Of a stretch of DNA of 64,000 nt, positions 35,743-44,729 are shown in pieces. Under the pieces are notes generated by a model. The model was not told the origin of the DNA, did not search any database, and was given only the letters and a program-made list of their open reading frames with translations. Both the position numbers and the translations under genes were made by a program. Source of the DNA: Thalassospira marina (GTDB lineage Bacteria; Pseudomonadota; Alphaproteobacteria; Rhodospirillales; Thalassospiraceae). Where the stretch lies: assembly GCF_002844375.1 (NCBI RefSeq), contig NZ_CP024199.1, positions 756,001 to 820,000 on the forward strand, read 5' to 3'. Position 1 is the stretch's first letter. Each line of letters opens with the position of its first letter.

Positions 35743-35898
35743 GCAACCTCCGTCGTGGATACATGTCTGCTATAGCCAATGCCAAAATCCCCGATTTGAT
35801 CAAAAGCGACCTTTGACATGCTTTCGCCAGCTTTTTTTAACCTTGCCCTGCAATAGTCCAGGCACAGATATGACGGATTATTCCTGACGGAGACTTCA

Positions 35899-36564
35899 AT
35901 GTCCAAACTTGCGCCTTTTTATGTTGTATGTGCCCTGGCCGGTGCCGCTGGCATGGCTTTGCCTGCACAGGCCGAAACAGCAAAGGATGCAGTTGACCAG
36001 ACCAGTGCTGCAATGGCCGCAAGCACAGCCCCGCAGGATGGGGCAGGGGGTGAAACGGCAAAGCCCGCCGGTATGACCACACCAAAATTATCGGATGATG
36101 GCGATGATAAAGCCGGGCCGGTTACCGATAACGACCTTTACCGCGAAATGCGCGTTCAGGCCGGGCAATATGCATCGCAAAATATGCATCAGATACTGGT
36201 GGGGGATTTCACCTGTGACGGGCAAACCGACCGCATTGCCGGCTGGGTGGACCGCGATAACCCCGACGGGCCGTTTTTTGATGTGCTGTTTGTCACGCGC
36301 GATGGCGGCAAGCTAAGCTCGGAAATGAAGCATATCCCCTTTGCCCAGAACGAACAGTTTGCCCTTTGCCTTGCCGATGATACTGCCCCGCCACCCATGA
36401 GCTGGCAGCAGGTGGAACAGGATTATGTGCGTGATGTGGTAGGTAATGGCAATTTATGCACAACCGCCGTTCGCGTCGAAGATTTCATTTGCGACACACC
36501 GCAATTTTACTGGAACAGCAAAGTCGATGAAAATGGCGATCACTGGGTGTTTTACCGCAATTGA
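35899..36564 (+). CDS. Secreted protein of unknown function
   Basis: No family recognised. A 221-residue protein with a clear signal peptide (about 1-25, ending PAQAETA), an Ala/Thr/Asp-rich disordered linker (about 26-75) and a C-terminal domain with four Cys that could form disulfides (DFTCDGQTDR, ALCLADD, LCTTAV, FICDTPQF). ATG at 35899 follows GACGGAGACTTCA with usable spacing. The DFTCDG/EDFICD pattern resembles small periplasmic proteins that use short metal- or disulfide-stabilised turns. A terminator follows 10 nt after the stop. Confidence 0.78.
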   Translation: MSKLAPFYVVCALAGAAGMALPAQAETAKDAVDQTSAAMAASTAPQDGAGGETAKPAGMTTPKLSDDGDDKAGPVTDNDLYREMRVQAGQYASQNMHQILVGDFTCDGQTDRIAGWVDRDNPDGPFFDVLFVTRDGGKLSSEMKHIPFAQNEQFALCLADDTAPPPMSWQQVEQDYVRDVVGNGNLCTTAVRVEDFICDTPQFYWNSKVDENGDHWVFYRN

Positions 36565-36573
36565 TAAAAGAAA

Positions 36574-36605
36574 CGGGCCGTTTGCATGAAACGGCCCGCT
36601 TTTTG
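36574..36605 (+). terminator. Terminator after the secreted protein gene
   Basis: CGGGCCGTTT (36574-36583) and AAACGGCCCG (36589-36598), 5-base loop, followed by CTTTTTG. It lies just ahead of the convergent ubiD stop and may serve both genes. Confidence 0.88.
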
Positions 36606-36607
36606 AT

Positions 36608-38131
36608 TTATTTCCAGATTTTGGTGCCGCTGCCGGGCAGGCCGTAGCGGTCCCATTTTTCATCGACACGTTCGATGATGTCATCCTGCATATAAATTTT
36701 TTCGCCCCATTCGCGGTGGGTTTCCGGGGGCAGCTTGTTGGTGGCATCAAGGCCCAGCTTCCCACCCAGCCCGCTTTCGGGTGACGCAAAATCCAGGTAG
36801 TCAATCGGGGTATCGGTGATGGTGGTAATGTCGCGCACCGGGTCCATGCGGGTGGAAATCGCCCACATTACGTCTTTCCAGTCGCGCGCATTGATGTCGT
36901 CATCGACCACGATCACGAATTTCGTATACATGAACTGCCGCAGGAACGACCAAACGCCCATCATCACGCGCTTGGCATGGCCAGGATAGGCCTTTTTCAT
37001 CGATACAACGGCAATCCGGTAGCTGCATCCTTCCGGCGGCAGCCAGAAATCGACAATTTCGGTAAATTGCTGCTGCAGCAATGGCACGAACACATCGTTC
37101 AGGGCCTCGCCCAAAACGGATGGTTCATCTGGCGGGCGACCGGTAAAGGTCGACAGGTAAATTGGCTTTTTGCGCATGGTGATGGCAGTAATGGTGAAAA
37201 CCGGGAAGTTTTCGACCGAATTGTAATATCCGGTATGGTCGCCATAGGGGCCTTCGGGCGCATATTCGTCGAGCGAGACATGCCCTTCCAGCACGATTTC
37301 GGCCGTGGCGGGCACCTTGAGCGGAATGGTTTTGCAATCCACCAGTTCCACCTTTTCCCCACGCAGAAGCCCGGCAAACTGGTATTCCGACAGGGTATCA
37401 GGCACCGGCGTTACGGCAGCCAGGATCGTGCCAGGGTCTGCGCCCAAAACAACCGCGCAGGGTAGGGGGTCCTGCTTGCTCTGTTTCCAGCGGGCGTGGT
37501 GCTGCGCGCCGCCGCGATGCTTGAGCCAGCGCATGATCGCCTTGTCCTTGCCCAGCACCTGCATGCGGTAAATGCCCAGATTGAACACATCGCGCTTATC
37601 GCCACCTTTTTCGCCCACACTGGGGCCCTGCGTCACAACCAGCGGCCAGGTTATCAGCGGGGCGGGTTCGCCCGGCCAGCATCCCTGAATGGGCAATTTG
37701 CCAAGGTCGATATCATCGCCGGTCAGGACAATTTCCTGGCAGGGTGCTTTGGAAATCGTTTTGGGCTTCATCGCCATAACGGTTTTGGCCAGCGGCAACA
37801 TCGAAAAGGCTTCTTTCAGGCTTCCCGGCGGTTCGGGCTGCTTGAGGAAAGCAAGGGTTTCGCCCACTTCGCGCAGTTCTTCGGGTTTGCGGTTCATGCC
37901 CGCGGCCACCCGTTCGACCGTGCCAAACAGGTTGACCAGAACCGGCATGTCATATTTGCGGCCACTGTCATCGACGACATTTTCAAAAATAACCGCCGGT
38001 CCCCCTTCGGCCAGAAGGCGGGTCTGGATTTCGGTCATTTCCAGATGGGGCGAAACCGGTTCGCTGACACGAACAAGCTGGCCTTTTTTCTCAAGTTCTT
38101 CAATGAAATCGCGCAAAGACTGATAGGGCAT
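36608..38131 (-). CDS. ubiD: UbiD-family prenylated-FMN decarboxylase
   Basis: A 507-residue enzyme of the UbiD family. By family knowledge it decarboxylates 3-polyprenyl-4-hydroxybenzoate in ubiquinone synthesis using prenylated FMN and Mn2+. NLGIYRMQVLGKDKAIMRW, the GGAQHHARW motif and EYAPEGPYGDHTGYYN, which carries the catalytic Glu/Arg network, are typical. The partner ubiX is not in the window; ubiA is about 5.6 kb away on the same strand. ATG at 38131 (MPYQSLRDFIEELEKKG) is chosen on family length; the frame continues to 38356 without support. Confidence 0.94.
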   Translation of the reverse strand: MPYQSLRDFIEELEKKGQLVRVSEPVSPHLEMTEIQTRLLAEGGPAVIFENVVDDSGRKYDMPVLVNLFGTVERVAAGMNRKPEELREVGETLAFLKQPEPPGSLKEAFSMLPLAKTVMAMKPKTISKAPCQEIVLTGDDIDLGKLPIQGCWPGEPAPLITWPLVVTQGPSVGEKGGDKRDVFNLGIYRMQVLGKDKAIMRWLKHRGGAQHHARWKQSKQDPLPCAVVLGADPGTILAAVTPVPDTLSEYQFAGLLRGEKVELVDCKTIPLKVPATAEIVLEGHVSLDEYAPEGPYGDHTGYYNSVENFPVFTITAITMRKKPIYLSTFTGRPPDEPSVLGEALNDVFVPLLQQQFTEIVDFWLPPEGCSYRIAVVSMKKAYPGHAKRVMMGVWSFLRQFMYTKFVIVVDDDINARDWKDVMWAISTRMDPVRDITTITDTPIDYLDFASPESGLGGKLGLDATNKLPPETHREWGEKIYMQDDIIERVDEKWDRYGLPGSGTKIWK

Positions 38132-38301
38132 GGCACCGCAATCTTGTGGGGCGGGCGATGTGCGGCCCGCATTTGAAAACATGGTCACAGGTGGTAATAC
38201 GCCGCCGGGGTCTTGTCCAGTATATGGCGCGCCAAACCTGAAATCAGGGTGCAATCGGCCCCTTTTGCAATGTGTATTGCTTGGGGATTGCGCATAAAAA
38301 A

Positions 38302-38329
38302 TCCCGTGCAAACGGATGTTCGCACGGGA
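38302..38329 (-). terminator. Terminator of the lipoprotein gene
   Basis: Perfect TCCCGTGC/GCACGGGA stem (38302-38309, 38322-38329). On the minus strand a TTTTTT tract (38301-38295) follows directly, 56 nt after the lipoprotein stop. Confidence 0.87.
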
Positions 38330-38384
38330 AAAGGCATCATGGTTATACCCGCTCACATTAACGGGCGATGCGCAAATCTGGCAG

Positions 38385-38855
38385 TCAGGACTGCGTCATG
38401 TAATGAATTTCGCCGTCATTATCGATGGTGGCGAGCTGGCCTGCCTTGGTAAAGACGGTTGCGCAATCATCATCTTCGCTATGATCCCAGGTGCAAAGAT
38501 ATTTGCTCTGCTCGACGGTCCACAGGCGTTTTTTCATGCCGCGGTCGCCGTCATCGTCGCTCCAGGTCATCGAGGCAACGCCGTTTTCAAAATAGGTAAC
38601 ATTCACATTGGCGTCTTTTTCGCCATCCCGATAGGAGAAGGTGCGGTTATTGATCGCCGATACCAATGATGTGCCCGTCAGTGGTTGATAGCCCTGATTG
38701 ACCAGGACGGTTCCAGCTTCGGTCATATCGTTGCTATCGACATCAATATCGGCACTATTGACGGTGGTGGTCGAGCCGCAGGCCGAAAGTGACAGGGCGG
38801 CACCCAGTGAAATCATGCCGGCGATACCGATATTCTTGATCTGTTTTGCTCGCAT
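38385..38855 (-). CDS. Lipoprotein of unknown function
   Basis: A 156-residue protein with a lipoprotein signal peptide (lipobox LSAC, Cys about 26) and a C-terminal domain rich in Asp/Tyr with two Cys. A strong ribosome binding site (AAGGAGAAG) precedes the ATG at 38855; the frame is open further upstream. The sequence DGDRGMKKRLWTVEQSKYLC followed by HSEDDDCATV suggests a small disulfide-stabilised domain. No family recognised; outer-membrane sorting is likely because residue +2 after Cys is Gly rather than Asp. Confidence 0.8.
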   Translation of the reverse strand: MRAKQIKNIGIAGMISLGAALSLSACGSTTTVNSADIDVDSNDMTEAGTVLVNQGYQPLTGTSLVSAINNRTFSYRDGEKDANVNVTYFENGVASMTWSDDDGDRGMKKRLWTVEQSKYLCTWDHSEDDDCATVFTKAGQLATIDNDGEIHYMTQS

Positions 38856-39100
38856 TTTTCTTCTCCTTGTTCTGTTGTACGAAACAAGTTCTGGCGTGGG
38901 CAGGTGCCCGTTTGCGCCGTGAACACAAGGTTTACCGCCAAACTTGGCAATTCCACGACGGTCATGCGTCACTTGCATGGCAATGTTATTGAAATTGTCG
39001 GTTTTGGTTCTTATGTCGATTGGTTATACAGTGGGCAGAATCGGTCGCATTGCCCACAGATGCGGCATTTCATATCACCAAGAAAACGAAGGACGCACAG

Positions 39101-39457
39101 ATGGCCAATTACTGGGTTATCGGGGGCACCTATCAGGATACCGGGTTTGATTCGCCGATTGGCGAAGAAACCAAAGTAGGCCCGTTCGGCACATTTGAAG
39201 ATGCCGAAAAAGAATGGTCAAAGCTGGCCTGGCAGTCGGTTGACGACGCCAATTCGCGCTACCGTGTTGAACGCCTGGACGAATACTGGGTTGTTGGCGG
39301 CGAATATGTAGATACCAGTTTTGAAAGCCCGGTCGGTGGTTCGGAAGAACGCCACGGCCCCTTTGCCACCTTCGAGCAGGCCGAAAAGGAATGGTCGAAA
39401 CTGGCATGGCAGCATGTTGACGATTGCAACTACCGCTACCGCGTCGTCGAAGGCTGA
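39101..39457 (+). CDS. Tandem-duplicated DUF4170 protein
   Basis: A 118-residue protein made of two near-repeats of the DUF4170 domain. Copy 1 (about residues 3-57) and copy 2 (about 60-118) both read YWV-GG-Y-DT-F-SP, then GPF-TFE-AEKEWSKLAWQ and VDD-N-RYRV. Family members usually have one copy. DUF4170 is found mostly in alphaproteobacteria and has no established function. The start ATG at 39101 follows GAAGGACG. A 251-residue unknown protein gene starts 12 nt after its stop, so the two may be one transcript. Confidence 0.9.
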   Translation: MANYWVIGGTYQDTGFDSPIGEETKVGPFGTFEDAEKEWSKLAWQSVDDANSRYRVERLDEYWVVGGEYVDTSFESPVGGSEERHGPFATFEQAEKEWSKLAWQHVDDCNYRYRVVEG

Positions 39458-39469
39458 TCGCAGCTAGCG

Positions 39470-40225
39470 ATGTTTGCCGTTTCCGACATACACCTGCTTA
39501 CGGACGAAAACCTCCGCCAGCAGGTTAAGGAACATCCGCGCGCGCAGGAACTTCTGCGCGCGCTTTTGTATCCCTATGCCGCCCCTGACCATGATTATGT
39601 GCTGCGCAATCGCAAGGTCAGCCCGCTTGATGCGGGGCGTTCTGAGGCGATGGATGATCTGCTGCGCGGCAGGGTGCCGGTGATTGCGGCAGGGTCCAAC
39701 CGGTCCCCCCGGCAATTGGCGCGCAAATTTGCCCCGCCCCACGAAACGGTCGATATTCCCGTTACCATGGGCTGGATGGAAAATTACGATATTGTCTATT
39801 GTGCCCATCTTACTGGTTACGGGTCGGTTCCTGCGACGATCCTGAAATCGCCCGGTACAACGGTGCGCGTTGCGGTCAACTGGTTGCTGCCCGATCAGCT
39901 TCATCGCATGCATGCCACCGAAAGCCTGGGCCATCATTACGATTACGCTCAGTTGCCATCAGTTGGCATTGCCCTTGATTGTGGGCTGACGGTGCAGCGT
40001 GCCGGGGCCTATATTGCCCGTTACGGGGCGGAATTTTCACCGGGTGATATTTTCGCCCTGGATAATATCAAGGCCGAAAATCGCCGTTACCCGGCCCGCA
40101 GCCAATGGGAAATGCTGCAATATGTTGCCCGTCGTGCAGGGCAGGTGCCCCATCCCGATTTTATCCTGCGCATCATTGATGACGAAAATTTCCGTCATGC
40201 GCAAAACGGTTTGCGGGTGGACTGA
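39470..40225 (+). CDS. Protein of unknown function with GGCT-like N-terminal loop
   Basis: A 251-residue cytoplasmic protein with no signal peptide or membrane helix. AAGSNRSPRQLARKF (about 66-80) resembles the glycine loop at the start of gamma-glutamylcyclotransferase folds (xYGSNxx), and GYGSVPATI (about 115-123) resembles a catalytic-side strand, but the match is weak. The C-terminal WEMLQYVARRAG and IIDDENFRHAQNGL are helical. It is probably cotranscribed with the DUF4170 gene 12 nt upstream. Function unassigned. Confidence 0.75.
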   Translation: MFAVSDIHLLTDENLRQQVKEHPRAQELLRALLYPYAAPDHDYVLRNRKVSPLDAGRSEAMDDLLRGRVPVIAAGSNRSPRQLARKFAPPHETVDIPVTMGWMENYDIVYCAHLTGYGSVPATILKSPGTTVRVAVNWLLPDQLHRMHATESLGHHYDYAQLPSVGIALDCGLTVQRAGAYIARYGAEFSPGDIFALDNIKAENRRYPARSQWEMLQYVARRAGQVPHPDFILRIIDDENFRHAQNGLRVD

Positions 40226-40334
40226 TCAACGATCCATCCCTGCGCACAGCCCAAGCTGCCCTCCTGTTGTTGTCGCCTGACTTCTTCGCAGGCATCGCGT
40301 TCAAAGCCCGAATGCTGCCTTTTGGTACATCCCT

Positions 40335-41309
40335 TTATGCGCCCGTTTTGGGCTTGGCCATGGTTGCCTGGTGGTGTTCATCATGGTCAAAGGTTTCCAA
40401 AAACCAGTCGCGAAACAGGCGCACAGGTTCGTTTGCACCACGGCCATAGGGCACTGTCAGGTAATATCCCGATGCCGATAACAGGCTTTGGGAAAAGGGT
40501 GCAATCAGGCGGCCTGCGGCAATGTCATTGTCGATCAGGGGTGTGCGGCCCATCACCATGCCAACACCCTGTATTGCCAGTTCAAAACACGAATATAGCA
40601 GATCGCAGGTTATTTCGCTTTGAAAGGCAAGGCCGGGTACGCCAGCCGTTTCCAGCCACAGGGGCCAGTCATCGCGTAACAAAAGCGGGGTTGTTGCCCG
40701 AATAACGCGGTGTTGTGCCAGTATCGCCGGGTTCAGCGATGCATCGGCCACGCTGGCATCGTTCAGCCCCAACAATGCCGGGCTGCATACCGGAAAAATC
40801 CGTTCCGTGCTGATCTTGTAGGCATCATGGCCGGGAAAGGTGCCCAGGCCATATCGGACAATCAGGCTTAAATCCTTGAAGTCGCGGCTGCCTTCACGGT
40901 CGCTGATGCTGTATGGGTCCAGGGTTAGAAGGCGCACTTCGATATCGGGGTGGCGGGCGATGAATTCGCCAATACGCGGGGTCAGGCATTTCAGCAAAAA
41001 TGTACCGGGGCAGCCAATACGCAACACCGTATCGCGATGGCCGCTTGCCAGGCGGTCTGTTGCATGGGAAATGCCCACCACAAGCGGACGAATATCTGCC
41101 AGGTAATCCTCGCCCTGTGGCGTCAGGCTGATGACGCGGCCATTGCGCAAAAACAGTTCCGTTCCCAGCAATTCTTCCAGTTTGCGGATCTGATGGCTGA
41201 TTGCCGTTTGCGTCAGGTTCAGTTCAACCGCGGCCCGGCTAAAGCTGCGATGGCGTGCAACGGCCTCGGCGGCACGCAGGCAGGCAATGGATGGCAAACG
41301 GCTGACCAT
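40335..41309 (-). CDS. LysR-family transcriptional regulator
   Basis: A 324-residue regulator. The N-terminal HTH contains SFSRAAVELNLTQTAISHQIRKLEE (written here as its first part, SFSRAAVELNLTQTAIS), typical of the GcvA-like branch, followed by a linker and a LysR substrate-binding domain (about residues 92-300). It is divergent from the MFS transporter at 41471 with 161 bp between them, the usual layout for a LysR protein that controls its neighbour. The last 15 residues (DEHHQATMAKPKTGA) look like an extension. The inducer is unknown. Confidence 0.93.
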   Translation of the reverse strand: MVSRLPSIACLRAAEAVARHRSFSRAAVELNLTQTAISHQIRKLEELLGTELFLRNGRVISLTPQGEDYLADIRPLVVGISHATDRLASGHRDTVLRIGCPGTFLLKCLTPRIGEFIARHPDIEVRLLTLDPYSISDREGSRDFKDLSLIVRYGLGTFPGHDAYKISTERIFPVCSPALLGLNDASVADASLNPAILAQHRVIRATTPLLLRDDWPLWLETAGVPGLAFQSEITCDLLYSCFELAIQGVGMVMGRTPLIDNDIAAGRLIAPFSQSLLSASGYYLTVPYGRGANEPVRLFRDWFLETFDHDEHHQATMAKPKTGA

Positions 41310-41340
41310 GTCGGACCTCGGGCGTGGCGGAAATATAAGT

Positions 41341-41375
41341 ATGAAAATTCATCATATAAAGCCTTACGAAATTTC
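41341..41375. promoter_or_regulatory. Palindromic elements in the LysR/MFS divergent promoter
   Basis: ATGAA-AA-TTCAT (41341-41352) and GAAATTTC (41368-41375) are short palindromes about 25 bp apart in an AT-rich stretch. This spacing and location fit LysR binding, but no T-N11-A site is clearly better than background. Confidence 0.3.
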
Positions 41376-41470
41376 ATTTGTACAGTTCGGAATATCACCT
41401 ATCAAGATGGATATTAGTAAGAAAAATTGCGGTCAAAAGCCGTTTCGTCGGTAACCGGCGTCAATGAAAT

Positions 41471-42826
41471 ATGAAAGGGAGGATGATGAAATTTCAGGAA
41501 AAGGATGCAAGTTCATCCGGGGCGGTTGCTGCGGGTTCGTCATGGTCGAGCGGTCTGACGGGCCAGCACTGGCGTACCCTGTGGGGCAGTTACCTTGGCT
41601 GGATTTTTGATGGCTTCGAGGCCTTTGCCCTGGTGCTGTCACTGCCATTTGCGATGAAAAGCCTGCTTACCCCCGAACAGGCCCAAACCCCGGCCCTGTA
41701 TGCCGGGCTTGCTATTGGTATTACCCTGCTGGGTTGGGGCATTGGCGGGCTGATTGGTGGTGTGCTCAGCGATTATATTGGTCGCAAGCGCATGATGATG
41801 TTTTCGATTTTCTTTTATGCGCTGTTCACGGGCCTGACGGCCTTTAGCACCAGTTTTGCGGCCCTTGCCATTTTGCGCTTCGTTACCGGCCTTGCCATTG
41901 GCAGCGAATGGAGCACGGGTATCGCCCTGGTTTCCGAAACCTGGCCTGACCGCGCACGGCCCAAGGGCTGCGGCTTTTTGCAGTCCGGTTTTGGCGGTGG
42001 TGCGTTGCTGGCGGCACTTGTGTGGTATTTTCTGTCCCATTATCAGCCGCTGGGTGCCGAAAGCTGGCGTATCATTTTTGCCGTCGGTGCGTTGCCTGCA
42101 TTCTGCGTGCTTTATTTGCGCAAGGCGCTTGATGAATCCGAAAAATGGGCACAGGCGGTCAAGGCCGAACGGGATTCCCAAAAGGGTGGTAAATCCGGCC
42201 GTCCCTTTACCCTTGCCGAAATTTTCCGTGACGCCGAAAGCCGCCGTCTGGTGATTTTGACCACCATCCTGTCCTTTGTTACCACCGTTGGCTGGTGGGC
42301 AGTTTCAAGCTGGATGCCGGGCTATACCGAACAGCTTGCGCATATGCACGGCGAACCAGCCGGTGTTTGGGCGCCGCGCATGTCGCTGATTTATAATGTC
42401 GGGGCGATTTGCGCCTATGTTGCATCCGGCTTTGTCGCCGATGCCCTGGGGCGGCGCTTATACCTGTTTCTGACCTTTGCCGGGTCGCTCGGCTTTTCGG
42501 TGCTGACCTATACTTGGACGGGGAATCTGGAAACGTTCATGGTCATCGCCTTCTTCAATGGTGTTTTCACCCTTGGCTTTGCCTTTAGCTGGATGGCGAT
42601 TTATCTGGTCGAACTGTTTCGGTCCGTGGTGCGGGCAACGGCGGCGGGCTTTATTTTCAATGCCGCACGTCTGGTTGCCTGGGTCTTCCCGATTATTGCC
42701 GGGGTGATGGTATCGACCATGGGTGGTTTGGCGCAATCCGCCCTGATCATGGGGAGTGTTTACGTCATCGGTTTGATCGTGCCGTGGTTCCTGCCTGAAA
42801 CAGCGGGCAAAAGCCTGCCGGAATAA
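41471..42826 (+). CDS. MFS transporter (AAHS/sialate-lactate-like branch)
   Basis: A 451-residue major facilitator with 12 predicted helices. Family features are the cytoplasmic GRKRMMMF loop between TM2 and TM3, RFVTGLAIGSEWSTG in TM4 and FVADALGRRLYLF in the second half. These are typical of carboxylate/sugar-acid porters in the sialate-lactate or aromatic-acid groups. The divergent LysR gene probably regulates it. The start is uncertain: the ATG at 41471 lacks an SD, while GGGAGG inside the frame would favour an ATG at 41486. The substrate is not known. Confidence 0.9.
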   Translation: MKGRMMKFQEKDASSSGAVAAGSSWSSGLTGQHWRTLWGSYLGWIFDGFEAFALVLSLPFAMKSLLTPEQAQTPALYAGLAIGITLLGWGIGGLIGGVLSDYIGRKRMMMFSIFFYALFTGLTAFSTSFAALAILRFVTGLAIGSEWSTGIALVSETWPDRARPKGCGFLQSGFGGGALLAALVWYFLSHYQPLGAESWRIIFAVGALPAFCVLYLRKALDESEKWAQAVKAERDSQKGGKSGRPFTLAEIFRDAESRRLVILTTILSFVTTVGWWAVSSWMPGYTEQLAHMHGEPAGVWAPRMSLIYNVGAICAYVASGFVADALGRRLYLFLTFAGSLGFSVLTYTWTGNLETFMVIAFFNGVFTLGFAFSWMAIYLVELFRSVVRATAAGFIFNAARLVAWVFPIIAGVMVSTMGGLAQSALIMGSVYVIGLIVPWFLPETAGKSLPE

Positions 42827-42857
42827 TCCTTGCGTTAAACATACCAGCCATACAGAC

Positions 42858-42891
42858 AAAACCCCGATTGCCAGTTGGTGATCGGGGTTTT
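42858..42891 (+). terminator. Terminator after the MFS transporter
   Basis: AAAACCCCGAT (42858-42868) and ATCGGGGTTTT (42881-42891) with a 12-base loop, followed by T-rich sequence. It lies between convergent genes and may act on both strands. Confidence 0.9.
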
Positions 42892-42922
42892 TCCGTGATG
42901 GGGGTTTTATGAAAGCTGGGCG

Positions 42923-43630
42923 TTACCTGTTGCGGTCAGGCAGCAACTGCCACACGCGGGTAAATTTTGTATCCGCATCTTCCACGGCGACATCAACGGG
43001 CACGTCATAGGTTTCCAGCTCGTCGATATTGCGTGTTGGCGCATAGGTCCGGCCAGGATCGGCCAGAATAACCCGTGTGCCCAGCAATGCCTCGCCCATT
43101 AGCCATTGCAACACGGCATCGGCCATATCCTGCTGGTAACAGACGTCACCAGCAAAAATCACATCCCAGCGTTTTTCCGGCCCGTTTTTGCCGACCAGAT
43201 TGTCGGTCACGGTGGTAAAGCTGACATTGTTGCGTGCTGCATTCAGGCGGGTGGCGGTAATGGCAACAGGGTCAATATCGTTTGCGGTTACTTCGGCTGC
43301 CCCCATCATGACGCAGGCAATGGCCTGCATGCCGCCGCCACAGGCAAAATCCAGCACCTTTTTGCCGCGCACCAGATCGGGGTTATCCAGGATATAGCGG
43401 GTAATGGCCTGCCCGCCGGGCCAGGCAAAGGCCCAATAGGGGGGCGGAATATCCAGCACGCCTAAAATATCCTCAGTCGCTTGCCAAAGCGGGGTGATAT
43501 GCGTTGCCAGATACATTTCAATTTCCGGCGTCAAGGGTACGCGCGCCGGAACAGTAAAAGTGGCAATCAGATCGGCAAATTGCGGATCATCCACCTGGGG
43601 TACCAGCGCATCGGCAAAGATATTTTCCAT
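42923..43630 (-). CDS. Class I SAM methyltransferase, ETFB-lysine/PrmA-like
   Basis: A 235-residue methyltransferase with the SAM motifs VLDFACGGGMQAIA (motif I) and ANDIDPVA (motif II), then VIFAGDVCYQ. The motif FAWPGGQA upstream of motif I is characteristic of the ETFKMT/nicotinamide N-methyase-like group, whose members methylate lysines on electron-transfer flavoprotein beta or ribosomal protein L11. The target here is not established. It follows ubiA by 96 nt on the same strand and may be expressed with it. Confidence 0.87.
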   Translation of the reverse strand: MENIFADALVPQVDDPQFADLIATFTVPARVPLTPEIEMYLATHITPLWQATEDILGVLDIPPPYWAFAWPGGQAITRYILDNPDLVRGKKVLDFACGGGMQAIACVMMGAAEVTANDIDPVAITATRLNAARNNVSFTTVTDNLVGKNGPEKRWDVIFAGDVCYQQDMADAVLQWLMGEALLGTRVILADPGRTYAPTRNIDELETYDVPVDVAVEDADTKFTRVWQLLPDRNR

Positions 43631-43726
43631 TCTGCGCGTCTTCCTGTTACCGCAATGAAACTGCGCTCAACTACGTGGTTTGCACCGATCATGCAACCGC
43701 TTTGATATGGGAATGGTGATGGGATG

Positions 43727-44671
43727 TTAAAACGCCCCGCCATGGCCCACGACATTGGCAATAATGATGCTGGCGGTGACCAGCAGGGCAAAATCGCGGT
43801 TGGACTTAAACCGTTTCAGGCAATTTGCCGCGTCGTTCAAATCAACCGTTTTCACCTGCCAGATCAGATGCAGGCAGGTTAGCGCCAGAAGCGGGAAATA
43901 AACCCAGTGCAGCCCGGCCAACCCACCGGCAATTGCCAGCATGGATGCGGTAACGCAGTAAAAACCCAGCGCCCATTGCGGCGTTGCATCCCCCAGGCGC
44001 AGGGCCAGCGATTTGACGCCAATTTTAATGTCGTCATCCTTGTCCTGGTGGGCATAGATGGTGTCATAACCCAGTGTCCAGAAGATGCCGCCAATATACA
44101 TGGCAATGGCGGCTGGCACGATGGTGCCGGTGACGGCAGCCCAGCCCACAAACGCGCCCCAGTTAAAGGTCAGGCCCAAAAAGGCCTGCGGCCAATAGGT
44201 GATGCGTTTCATGAAGGGATAGGTAAACACCAGCGGCAGCGAACAGATGCCGACAATGATGGCCTCGATGCGAAACTGCACCAGCACGGCAAGGCCGATC
44301 AGCAATAACAGGCCCAGAAAGGCAAATGCCTGCCAGATTTTAACCTGGCCTGATGGAATGGGCCGGGTGGCGGTACGTTCCACCTTGCCATCAAAATTGC
44401 GATCGGCCAGGTCATTCACCACACAGCCCGCGCCGCGCATGACAAGGGCACCAATGGCAAACAGCACAAACATGGTCCAGTCCGGCGCACCATCGGATGC
44501 CATGGCGGTGGACCACCAGCAGGGCAGCAGCACAAGCCAGGTGCCAATAGGTCGGTCCATGCGGGCCAGCTTCAGATAGGGGCGCACCGGTTCGGGCATA
44601 TATCTGTCAACCCAGCCATCGGCTGGCATATCGTTTTTCGTACGATTTAACGGTTGGTTGACCTGTGCCAT
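43727..44671 (-). CDS. ubiA: 4-hydroxybenzoate polyprenyltransferase
   Basis: An integral-membrane prenyltransferase that attaches the polyprenyl tail to 4-hydroxybenzoate in ubiquinone synthesis. The 314-residue protein has eight to nine hydrophobic helices and both Asp-rich motifs: NDLADRNFDG (first) and DTIYAHQDKDDD (second). ATG at 44671 is 58 bp from the divergent rsmE start, so the promoters overlap or nearly so. An N-terminal extension of about 25 residues before the first helix is unremarkable. Confidence 0.96.
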   Translation of the reverse strand: MAQVNQPLNRTKNDMPADGWVDRYMPEPVRPYLKLARMDRPIGTWLVLLPCWWSTAMASDGAPDWTMFVLFAIGALVMRGAGCVVNDLADRNFDGKVERTATRPIPSGQVKIWQAFAFLGLLLLIGLAVLVQFRIEAIIVGICSLPLVFTYPFMKRITYWPQAFLGLTFNWGAFVGWAAVTGTIVPAAIAMYIGGIFWTLGYDTIYAHQDKDDDIKIGVKSLALRLGDATPQWALGFYCVTASMLAIAGGLAGLHWVYFPLLALTCLHLIWQVKTVDLNDAANCLKRFKSNRDFALLVTASIIIANVVGHGGAF

Positions 44672-44729
44672 AATAACCCTAAACCTTGCAATATGATCGC
44701 TAATTTCAAATCTGTTCCGGGAAGGCCCG

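Noticed and set aside
38132..38356. N-terminal extension of UbiD
   Set aside because: Extra 75 residues have no family similarity and lack a ribosome binding site; the normal family length begins at 38131.
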